Notes under the pieces: generated by a model
What the model was told of the DNA's origin: nothing
The model's input: the letters and a program-made list of their open reading frames with translations, nothing else
The model's database searches: none
Translations under genes and position numbers: made by a program
NCBI RefSeq assembly: GCF_024169315.1
Contig: NZ_JALJWR010000001.1
Span: 517,501-581,500 of the forward strand
Origin: Pseudomonas migulae
GTDB lineage: Bacteria; Pseudomonadota; Gammaproteobacteria; Pseudomonadales; Pseudomonadaceae
DNA length: 64,000 nt
Reading direction: 5' to 3'
Part shown: piece after piece, positions 26,778 through 36,154 of the stretch
Position numbering within the stretch: the first letter of the stretch is position 1
Layout of the letters: each line of letters opens with the position of its first letter

Positions 26778-27536
26778 TCAGACGAACACGATTTCATACG
26801 GCAACCGCATACGCTCAAGCAGCACCGGTGGCAGCAGCGGGGCGATACCGATGGCCGGTTCACCGTCGAGCTGGCTGGCATAAGCGTGAGTGGCGTGGCT
26901 TTTGCGCGCGACGGTCCAGGTATCGAGACGGACCTTGCGTGCGCGATGCCAGGGAATCAATCCACTGTCACGCGATGGCCAGTGCCAGGCCCAGACGGGC
27001 ATTTCGTTGAACGCGGCGCCGACCGAGGCGGCGGCTTTGGCGCTGGCGCGGCCGACGGTTTCATGGTCGACATTACCGTCCTCGGCCCAGGTGGTGAACA
27101 CCACATCGCCCGGCCGCAGGTAGCGGGCAATGAACTGGGTCAATTGAAGTTCGCGCTCGGCCAGGGCGTTGTCGGTAAAACCGCCGCGAATCCATTTCAG
27201 GCTGTGCATCGGCAACCCGAGCCGGCGCAAGGCTTCGACGCTTTCCTGGGGGCGAAACACGCTGAGGCGTTTCTCCGACCACTGCTGCGACCCCGGATGA
27301 CTGGCGCTGCCGTCGGTTATCGAGATCAATTGCAGGGGATGGCCAAGGGTACTGAGCAATTGCAGGAGACCGCCGCAGGTCACGACTTCGTCACCGGGAT
27401 GCGGCGCGATCACCACCGCGCGCGCGCCGGCGGGGACCAGGGTCTGCGTGTTGATAACTGGAACATTGTCCAGCTGAAGAGCGCTGTTCCAGACTTGCGC
27501 TGACGGGCTGCTGTCGCTGATGGAAACTGATTTCAT
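26778..27536 (-). CDS. PIG-L deacetylase paralogue with altered active site
   Basis: A 252-residue protein of the PIG-L/MshB deacetylase family and the same length as the paralogue at 28909-29667, with which it aligns without gaps over the active-site regions. The family N-terminal motif HPDDE is HPGDE here (Gly48 in place of the Asp that is the general base in MshB), and the second motif HxDH is NVDH (Asn155 in place of His). The three expected zinc ligands His46, Asp49 and His158 remain. It may therefore bind metal and substrate but hydrolyse poorly, or act as a partner of the intact copy. I chose the start at MKSVSISD because AAGGA lies nine bases before it; the frame stays open to a TTG at 27614. 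It follows the GT2 gene after 120 bases. Confidence 0.82.
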   Translation of the reverse strand: MKSVSISDSSPSAQVWNSALQLDNVPVINTQTLVPAGARAVVIAPHPGDEVVTCGGLLQLLSTLGHPLQLISITDGSASHPGSQQWSEKRLSVFRPQESVEALRRLGLPMHSLKWIRGGFTDNALAERELQLTQFIARYLRPGDVVFTTWAEDGNVDHETVGRASAKAAASVGAAFNEMPVWAWHWPSRDSGLIPWHRARKVRLDTWTVARKSHATHAYASQLDGEPAIGIAPLLPPVLLERMRLPYEIVFV

Positions 27537-27656
27537 CGGGCTACGTCCTTGTTCGAGTGATAGCAATATGCCGCGCTCCGAACCCTGGATTGCAGCGAGC
27601 AGAGTATTGCTCAAGTACGGCTATTCGTCGCGTCGATGTTCGATCCGATCGGTTTT

Positions 27657-28316
27657 TTATCCGGCCTGCACCAGATCGCGCAAGTAGTCACCGAAGCCGC
27701 CCCGGGCCCGACTGTCCAGGCGGGCACTGGTGAGGACCTGAGGGCGCCGGCTCCAGGCAATCGTCGCGCCGCAGCGTTCGAGTTGTCGCACCAGTTGCAC
27801 GTCTTCATCGCACGCCAGGGGTTCGAAACCGCCGGCAAGCCGGTAGGCGTCGGCGCTGACCCCGAGATTGGCACCGTGAATGTGCCGGTGTCCTTCACGG
27901 TTCTGATAGTGCTGGTGATAGCGAATCTGTGCCGATTCACTGAAGGACTCATCCCACGTCTCCACGGTGACCGTGCCGCACACCGCGTCCACTTCCAGCG
28001 ATAATTGCGCCACCAGCCAGTCGTGGGCGACGCGACTGTCGGCGTCGGAGCAGGAAATCCAGCGCGCCCCGCGCTCCAGCAGAAACCGCGCGCCCGCAGC
28101 GCGGGCCTGGCCAACATTTCGCGCGTCGATTTCCAGGCAGTGCACCGGGTAACTGTCGACGATGTCGGACGAGCGATCGGTGCAACTGTCGAGCACCACC
28201 AGCACCTCGACCGTCTCACCGTCCAGCAGCTCGTGTTGTGCCGCGCGCAATGCGGCTTGCAGGCAATCTTCGAGCAAGGCTTCTTCGTTGTGCGCCGGGA
28301 TCAGAATGCCAATCAT
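27657..28316 (-). CDS. Family 2 glycosyltransferase
   Basis: A 219-residue GT-A fold transferase. It starts MIGILIPAHNEEALLEDCL (nucleotide-binding strand), has VLVVLDSCTDRS and the DXD-like motif SCSDADSRV for metal and sugar nucleotide, and ends with a predicted acceptor helix but no membrane segment, so it is probably soluble. The ATG overlaps the stop of the methyltransferase gene by four bases (ATGA), so translation is coupled. It is the last member of the coupled cassette with the acyl-CoA dehydrogenase-like, PIG-L and methyltransferase genes. The sugar donor and acceptor are unknown. Confidence 0.82.
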   Translation of the reverse strand: MIGILIPAHNEEALLEDCLQAALRAAQHELLDGETVEVLVVLDSCTDRSSDIVDSYPVHCLEIDARNVGQARAAGARFLLERGARWISCSDADSRVAHDWLVAQLSLEVDAVCGTVTVETWDESFSESAQIRYHQHYQNREGHRHIHGANLGVSADAYRLAGGFEPLACDEDVQLVRQLERCGATIAWSRRPQVLTSARLDSRARGGFGDYLRDLVQAG

Positions 28317-28912
28317 CGCAAGCCCTCCAGCGCCGCCACGGAGCGCGGTTCGCGGCTCCAGAGTTCCAGCAGGAAATCGGCTTCCTGATGCAGGACCAGG
28401 CGTGGCAGGTGCAAATGCTCGTGCAGCAAGTCATGGACCTGCCGGGCGTTCAGCGGGCAGCCATCGATAGGCGGACGCCAGTGACAGGCCAGCAACTGGC
28501 CGTCAGCGGTCAGTGACTGTGCCGCGTGTTCGATGAGTTGCCTGAGGTCATCGGCGTCCAGGTAGTAACCGACTTCACTGAGCACGATCAGGTCGAACCG
28601 TTCGTTTGGCCAGTCGGCGGGCAAGCGGCTTTGGCGCACTTCGGCGTGATCGAACAGGCTCAGGCGAGCCCGGGCCAGCGTCACGGCGGCGGCTGCGGTG
28701 TCGCAGCACAGCAGCCGATCGCAACGGCTGGCCAGGTCAGCGCTCAGTTCGCCGTTGGCGCAACCCGGCTCGAAGATGGCGCGGTAGTGAGGTCGGGGCA
28801 GCGCCGCGAGGGTGATCGCGCGTTTGCGTTGTTCGTACCAGCGCTGCCGAAAGGCCCACGGATCATCGTTGCCGGCAAACAATCCGTCGAAATAGCGATC
28901 CTCGACACTCAT
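28313..28912 (-). CDS. SAM-dependent methyltransferase, NodS-like
   Basis: A 199-residue class I methyltransferase. The SAM-binding motif I is IFEPGCANGELSADLA and motif II ends LLCCDTAAAAV; the post-motif string FDLIVLSEVGYYLD follows. The N-terminal EDRYFDGLFAGNDDPWAFRQRWYEQRKR resembles nodulation protein S, an N-methyltransferase acting on deacetylated chitooligosaccharide. That resemblance is notable because the neighbouring gene encodes a possible sugar deacetylase, but it is inference. The ATG overlaps the PIG-L stop by four bases and its own stop overlaps the glycosyltransferase start by four bases. I chose MSVEDRYF; the frame upstream of it is PIG-L sequence in another frame. Confidence 0.85.
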   Translation of the reverse strand: MSVEDRYFDGLFAGNDDPWAFRQRWYEQRKRAITLAALPRPHYRAIFEPGCANGELSADLASRCDRLLCCDTAAAAVTLARARLSLFDHAEVRQSRLPADWPNERFDLIVLSEVGYYLDADDLRQLIEHAAQSLTADGQLLACHWRPPIDGCPLNARQVHDLLHEHLHLPRLVLHQEADFLLELWSREPRSVAALEGLR

Positions 28913-29667
28913 AGAAACACCACCTCGAACGGTTGCAGCAATCGGTCGAGCACATACGGCGCCAGCACCGGAGGCAAGCCGATGTGCGGGTCGCCTTCCA
29001 GCTGGCTGGCGAAGGCGTGAATGGCATGACGCTTGCGCGCGACCAGCGGCGGGGCCAGGAGGATTTTTCGCGCACGCGGCCACGGCACCAGGCTGTCTTC
29101 GGGGGTTGCCCAATGCCACGTCCAGACGGGCAGTTCATGCACCGTTGCGCCAACGCGTTTCGCCGCCACGGCACTGGCGCGCCCAACCGCCTCATGGTCG
29201 CAATGACCGTCTTCGCGCCATGTGGTGAAGATCACGTCGGTGGGACGCAGGTGACGCTCGATGAATTCAGCCAATTCCAATTCCCGCGCCGCGACCTGAC
29301 TGTCAGCGAACCCGCCGCGCAGCCATTTGAGGCTGTGTAATGGCAGACCGAGCCGGCGCAAGGCTTCGACGGATTCTTGCGGACGGACCGCGCTCAAGCG
29401 CTCGACCGGCCAGCGTCGGGAGCCGGGGTGGCTGGCGCTGCCGTCGGTGACCGAGATCAGTTGCATCGGCCGCCCGGCGGCGGCGAGCAATTGCAGGAAA
29501 CCACCGCAGCCGAGCACTTCGTCGTCCGGGTGCGGGGCGATGATCACAGCCCGGGAACCCTCCGGCACCAGATCAAGGATGTCGATCACCGGCAGTTGCG
29601 CCAGGTGGCTGGAGGTTTGCCACAGGTGCAAAGGTGTGCCTTGACCGACAATAGGGTTGGTTTTCAT
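28909..29667 (-). CDS. PIG-L family deacetylase, intact active site
   Basis: A 252-residue zinc-dependent deacetylase of the PIG-L/MshB type, which removes acetyl groups from N-acetylglucosamine-like sugars. The motif HPDDE lies at 46-50 (zinc ligands His46 and Asp49, general base Asp48) and the second motif HCDH at 155-158. The start at 29667 overlaps the stop of the acyl-CoA dehydrogenase-like gene (TTATGA); AAGGA lies 11 bases before it. An ATG three codons earlier is also possible. It shares long identical blocks with the paralogue at 26778-27536, for example RPQESVEALRRLGLP. With the methyltransferase and the GT2 gene it forms a plausible deacetylate-methylate-glycosylate set. Confidence 0.85.
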   Translation of the reverse strand: MKTNPIVGQGTPLHLWQTSSHLAQLPVIDILDLVPEGSRAVIIAPHPDDEVLGCGGFLQLLAAAGRPMQLISVTDGSASHPGSRRWPVERLSAVRPQESVEALRRLGLPLHSLKWLRGGFADSQVAARELELAEFIERHLRPTDVIFTTWREDGHCDHEAVGRASAVAAKRVGATVHELPVWTWHWATPEDSLVPWPRARKILLAPPLVARKRHAIHAFASQLEGDPHIGLPPVLAPYVLDRLLQPFEVVFL

Positions 29668-30653
29668 AACGTCCATGTTCCTTTGATGACGTGCTGGCCG
29701 AGCGCGGCGAGGTCGCGTTCGGCGTGGCTTTGGCGCAGGAACACCGGCAGGTCGGCCATCAGTCGGGCGAACTGTCGGTCCTTGCAATAAGGGCCGGCAC
29801 CGAGGGCGTGGCCGACGTGCCGGATCACCTGTTCGACGGCATTTTCCACCACCGCCCGGGCGCGGCGAGCGAGGCGTTCGGCGTCTTCCTGTGGGGCGGC
29901 ATCGATACTCAATGCGCTGAATCGCAACACCGTTGCCGCCGCATGCAATGCGCTGTCGACGGCGCCAAGGTGGGCGAGGGCGTGGGGTTCTTCGCGATGG
30001 GTGCAGTGACTGCGCAGACGTTCGGCGAGACTTTGCGCCGCGCCGTACCAGCACGCCGCAATGCCGATCCCGCCTTGCCAGAAGCCAGGGCGTTGCAGGT
30101 AGTCGCCGGGGTTGCCGATGGCCTGCGCCTCGGCGCCGTCGAACAGCACTTCAACGCTGCCGGTGGCGCCCATGCCCACCGCTTGCCAGCCTTGATCGGT
30201 GATGCTCACGCCGGGCTGATCCAGCGCCACCGCGACCAACTGCTGGCGGTCCTGTTCATCCCACGCCGTCAGCAACGCGTGGCTCAACACCGCCGCGCCC
30301 GAGCACCAGGCCTTGCGCCCGTTCAGCGCGACCATCTGGCCTTGAGGACTGACCCGCACCCGCGCGTCCGGCGGCTCGGCAGCCCACATCCCCCACGTGC
30401 TGGACGGCGTGGGCGAACCGCCGAGTTGCTGAATGATCGCCAAGGCATCGGTATGCCCCTCGTACAACTTGCACAACCCCAGATCATGCCCGCCGACCTC
30501 GGCCAGTCGCTGAAAGCGCTCCAGTGTGCGGCCGCTGCCCGGCAGCGGAAGCTGATCGAGACCGGCCTCGACCAATTCCCGCAAGCACTGGCCTAGCGCG
30601 CGTGTATCGGCGTAGTCCGCTGACTGTCGTTGCAGAAAAGCCTGTAGGTCCAT
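29664..30653 (-). CDS. Acyl-CoA dehydrogenase-like flavoprotein of the glucan-linked cassette
   Basis: A 329-residue acyl-CoA dehydrogenase family protein, shorter than the usual 380-400. It has the N-terminal helical domain (LAEVGGHDLGLCKLYEGHTDAL), a central beta domain (GMWAAEPPDARVRVSPQGQMVALNGRKAWCSGA) and a C-terminal helical domain, with the end shortened. I cannot identify a catalytic Glu by eye, so a desaturase role is not certain; it could be a flavin oxidase acting on a non-CoA substrate. I chose MDLQAFLQ (30653), which follows the glgX stop by one base, so the cassette is coupled to glgX. Its own stop overlaps the PIG-L start. Confidence 0.78.
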   Translation of the reverse strand: MDLQAFLQRQSADYADTRALGQCLRELVEAGLDQLPLPGSGRTLERFQRLAEVGGHDLGLCKLYEGHTDALAIIQQLGGSPTPSSTWGMWAAEPPDARVRVSPQGQMVALNGRKAWCSGAAVLSHALLTAWDEQDRQQLVAVALDQPGVSITDQGWQAVGMGATGSVEVLFDGAEAQAIGNPGDYLQRPGFWQGGIGIAACWYGAAQSLAERLRSHCTHREEPHALAHLGAVDSALHAAATVLRFSALSIDAAPQEDAERLARRARAVVENAVEQVIRHVGHALGAGPYCKDRQFARLMADLPVFLRQSHAERDLAALGQHVIKGTWTL

Positions 30654-30654
30654 T

Positions 30655-32814
<2,160 letters not shown>

Positions 32815-32841
32815 AGGTGCTCCTGCAAAAATGGGAGTTCT

Positions 32842-32942
32842 TGTAGGAGCGAGGCTTGCCCGCGAAGGCGGCGTGTCAGACGATTCAACGGTTGACTGAA
32901 ACACCGCTTTCGCGGGTTTCGCGGGCAAGCCTCGCTCCTACA
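32842..32942. repeat. REP palindrome pair between DUF2934 and glgX genes
   Basis: Arms TGTAGGAGCGAGGCTTGCCC and the inverse ending CTCCTACA at 32942. A second hairpin GTGGGCG-AGCG-CGCCCAC follows at 32958-32975. Together they could attenuate transcription inside the operon. Confidence 0.85.
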
Positions 32943-33026
32943 GTTTTTCGTGTTTTTGTGGGCGAGCGCGCCCACGGTGGCGAGAGGACTCGCCACGAGT
33001 TCATTCAAGCGCAATGAGTTAAAGCG

Positions 33027-33365
33027 TCAAACCGCGGGTGGTTTTTTCGTGGTGCGCGGTTTTTTCTCTGCGGCTTTTTCACCCGGCGGGGTTACTTTTG
33101 CAGCGGCCGCCGGTTTGGCCTTGGCTTTCGATGCAGCAGCCTTGCCATCGGCCTGACCGTTGAGCTTGCTATCCGCCTTGACTGCCGGTTTGGCGGTGGC
33201 GGTCTTGCTGCCGGCAGCCTTCGGTGATTTCTTCGGCGCCAGGGCTTCGGCTTCAGCCAGTTTGCGAGCCATTTCCCAATGACGGGCTTCCTGGCCCTCG
33301 GGTTTTCCTTCCGACTCCCAGATCTGATAGGCAAATTCGCGAACGCGTTTATCTTCGGTACTCAT
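33027..33365 (-). CDS. DUF2934 protein with lysine/alanine-rich tail
   Basis: A 112-residue protein. Residues 1-42 form the DUF2934 motif (VREFAYQIWESEGKPEGQEARHWEMARKL), a short helical element found in many glycogen and trehalose clusters. The remaining 70 residues are almost only Lys, Ala, Pro and small residues (AKPAVKAD, KAAASKAKAKPAAAAK), resembling histone H1 tails, so it is disordered and strongly basic. AGGAG lies seven bases before the ATG, two bases after the treY stop. The function is unknown; binding to nucleic acid or to a polyanion is a guess from composition. Confidence 0.82.
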   Translation of the reverse strand: MSTEDKRVREFAYQIWESEGKPEGQEARHWEMARKLAEAEALAPKKSPKAAGSKTATAKPAVKADSKLNGQADGKAAASKAKAKPAAAAKVTPPGEKAAEKKPRTTKKPPAV

Positions 33366-33367
33366 CG

Positions 33368-36154
33368 CTATGCTCCTGAACTGAACTCAAAGTTTTGGAT
33401 AAAGAGATTGACCGGGAAATCCCCCAGCGCGGCGCCAATCATCAGCTCCTTGTGTTCTGTGACTGCGACGCTGGAAAAAAGTCCCTTCAGATTGTCGTCA
33501 GGGGTGGTGAACGGTAATTTGACCCGCGTATCGCCCCACTGCTGCGCACCGACCCTGGGTTCGGCACTGTTTTCCAGCAGGCTTGCGCAGCGTATCGGTA
33601 CGATCACGATGGCCTGCTTCCGGTTGTACGAGCGTGCAAATGCCAGCACCCGGTGTGCCTCGCTGCCGACCACTTCCAGCGCCTGATAAGACCCACGGTG
33701 AAACAGCTCGGCATGCTCGGCGCGCAGGTTCAACGTGCGCGCAATCAAGGTTTGTTTGATGCGCCCGTCACGCCAGTTCGCCAAAAGATCCGGCAGGTCC
33801 GGCGGACGGTGCATCGCCTGTTGTCGACTGGCGTAATCCACCGGGCGGCGGTTGTCCGGGTCGACCAGGGAAAAGTCCCAGTACTCATTGCCTTGGTAAA
33901 GGTCGGGTATGCCCGGCACCGTCATGCGCAGCAAGGTTTGCGCCAGACTGTTGAGGGCGCCGGGTGCAGCAATCGATATCGCCGCTTTACTCAGGGCTGC
34001 GCGCAGCCGTTCACCTTCGGGGCTGAGCAGCAGGCGTTCGAGGAATTGGTGCGCCGCCTGTTCGTAAGCGTCGTTGGGTGCGCTCCAGCTGCTTTGCAAC
34101 TTGGCTTCGCGCAAGGCTTTCTGTTGCCACTGCCACACACGTTGAGTGTAGTTCTCGTACGCCGCCTTATCGTCATCGCGCAGATCCAGTGGCCAGCTGC
34201 CGAGGAGCGCCTGATACAGGATCAGCTCATCGCCCGCGGACGGCATCTGGTCGTTGTCGCGCAGCGGCCGGGCCAGTGTTTGCCAGAGCGGCACCTGCCA
34301 GGCGAACCACGCGCTGCGCTCGCTCAACACCGCCAGCCTGGCGCGGGTGTCTTCGCCGCGTTTATGGTCATGGGTTGCGGTAGCCAGCAGGTTGTCGGGG
34401 AACTCTTCGAGGCGATTGAGGCACGCGGCATGGAAATCGGCCACCGGCGCGCTGAACTGCTCGGTGCTGAATCCCACGTCATTGCGCGACAACAAGACCG
34501 CCGAACGATAGAACGCAGTGTCTTCCACGGCTTTGGCTGCCGCGGGCGAGGTCAGTTGCTGAAAACGTACGCAGGCGTGCTTGAGGATCTTGCGCGAGCG
34601 CCCCACCGGACGTTGGCGCCACGGTTCACCCCCCAGCCATCGGGCGAGGCAATCGAGCACGGGCCAATCGGCTTCGCTGAGGGTTTGCCGCGCACCGTCC
34701 ATGGCTTGCTGGAAAAACACATCGTCTTGCGCCGAGCGTCCACGGGGACTGATGTAAGTGCGATACACCGGAAAGTGCACGATCAATTCCTGCAACGCCC
34801 GGCGAATCGCGCCGAGGGTCAGGTCGCGGGTCATCAGGTCTTCCCGGGCCACTTGCAGCATGGCCTGGGCGACACTTTCAAAGTCGCCGGCGAGGGAACC
34901 GTTGAGGATCTGCTGACGCGACAGTTGTGCTTCCTGCCGGAAATCGGCAGGTCGTTCGCTGTAGCGACTCCACAGTTCACCCAGGGTTTCTGCCCCGGCG
35001 GGATCATGTTGCAGCAACGACAACTGGTTCATGAATTCGTAACCGGTGGTGCCGTCCACCGACCAGTCACGGTGCAGGGTTTCCCCCTCGCCAAGGATCT
35101 TCTCGACGTAAATGGGCAAGTGCCGATCCGGCACCAGGCTGTCGACCCGGCGCCGCAGCTTGCGGCAATAACCGCGCGGGTCGGCGAGGCCATCGATGTG
35201 GTCGATACGCAAGCCGTCGATCAGGCCTTCAGCCACCAGTTCGAAGATTTTCGCGTGGGTCGCTTCGAACACCGCCGGACGCTCCACGCGCAGCCCACCC
35301 AGTTCGTTGACATCGAAAAAGCGCCGCCAGTTGATGTCGTCCGCCGCCGTGCGCCAACTGGCGAGGCGGTAGCTCTGGCGTTCCAGCAATTGATGCAGAC
35401 GCTGGAAGCCGTCCGGCGTAAGCGAATCGTAGGCTTTCAGGTTCTGTTCAATGGCCTGGAGCACGATCGGGTCGCTGGCCAGTTCGCGCAGCTCGTCTTT
35501 CAACGGCATCGCCAGACTGTGGGCGTCGGTCTGATAGCTCAGGGTGCTGAAGCGGTCGGCCAGGGACTTGAGTTGCTCGTCATCCGCTTTCAGCAGTTCG
35601 CCGTAATTCATCGGGCAAATCGGGAAATGGTGGTCGTAGTGTTCGACGTAAAACGCACCATGCTGTGCATCGAAGCGCAAGGGCAGGGTGCCGTCCTGCA
35701 ACGCAACGCCGTAGTCGCTGCCGAGGAACGGCAGCAGCAGCTGGCCTTCCATCAATGGATCGGGCGAATGCCACTGGATGTCAAAGAACTCGCCATAAGG
35801 ACTCAGGCGTCCCCATTCCAGCAAGTCCAGCCACCAGGGGTTATCACCGCCGCCGACAGCCATGTGGTTGGAGACGATGTCGAGGATCAATCCCATGTTC
35901 TGCGCACGCAACGCGCTGACCAGCCGCCGCAACGCCGCTTCGCCGCCCAGTTCGGGGTTGACCGTGGTCGGGTCCACCACGTCATAGCCGTGCATCGAGC
36001 CGGCGCGGGCGCTCAGCAGTGGCGAGGCGTAGACATGGCTGATGCCGAGGCTGGCGAAATACGGCACCAGCGGCACCGCATCGTCGAGCGTGAAGTCTTT
36101 ATGAAACTGTAGCCGCACGGTTGCGCGCAGCGGTTGAAGACGTGGCTGATTCAT
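33368..36154 (-). CDS. treY: Malto-oligosyltrehalose synthase
   Basis: TreY, 928 residues, GH13_26. It converts the reducing-end glucose of linear alpha-glucan to an alpha,alpha-1,1 linkage, making maltooligosyl-trehalose. Motifs seen: ATVRLQFHKDFTLDDA at the start, YASPLLSARAGSMHGYDVVD, DIVSNHMAVGG, GLRIDHIDGLADPRGY (nucleophile) and YVEKILGEGETL (acid/base). The long insertion in the C-terminal half is usual for Pseudomonas TreY. The ATG overlaps the malQ stop by four bases. Its product is the substrate of TreZ in the same operon. Confidence 0.95.
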   Translation of the reverse strand: MNQPRLQPLRATVRLQFHKDFTLDDAVPLVPYFASLGISHVYASPLLSARAGSMHGYDVVDPTTVNPELGGEAALRRLVSALRAQNMGLILDIVSNHMAVGGGDNPWWLDLLEWGRLSPYGEFFDIQWHSPDPLMEGQLLLPFLGSDYGVALQDGTLPLRFDAQHGAFYVEHYDHHFPICPMNYGELLKADDEQLKSLADRFSTLSYQTDAHSLAMPLKDELRELASDPIVLQAIEQNLKAYDSLTPDGFQRLHQLLERQSYRLASWRTAADDINWRRFFDVNELGGLRVERPAVFEATHAKIFELVAEGLIDGLRIDHIDGLADPRGYCRKLRRRVDSLVPDRHLPIYVEKILGEGETLHRDWSVDGTTGYEFMNQLSLLQHDPAGAETLGELWSRYSERPADFRQEAQLSRQQILNGSLAGDFESVAQAMLQVAREDLMTRDLTLGAIRRALQELIVHFPVYRTYISPRGRSAQDDVFFQQAMDGARQTLSEADWPVLDCLARWLGGEPWRQRPVGRSRKILKHACVRFQQLTSPAAAKAVEDTAFYRSAVLLSRNDVGFSTEQFSAPVADFHAACLNRLEEFPDNLLATATHDHKRGEDTRARLAVLSERSAWFAWQVPLWQTLARPLRDNDQMPSAGDELILYQALLGSWPLDLRDDDKAAYENYTQRVWQWQQKALREAKLQSSWSAPNDAYEQAAHQFLERLLLSPEGERLRAALSKAAISIAAPGALNSLAQTLLRMTVPGIPDLYQGNEYWDFSLVDPDNRRPVDYASRQQAMHRPPDLPDLLANWRDGRIKQTLIARTLNLRAEHAELFHRGSYQALEVVGSEAHRVLAFARSYNRKQAIVIVPIRCASLLENSAEPRVGAQQWGDTRVKLPFTTPDDNLKGLFSSVAVTEHKELMIGAALGDFPVNLFIQNFEFSSGA

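Noticed and set aside
33653..36112. Open frame of 819 codons on the plus strand
   Set aside because: It is antisense to treY, whose protein shows all family motifs; the frame has no recognisable domain and reflects high GC codon use.
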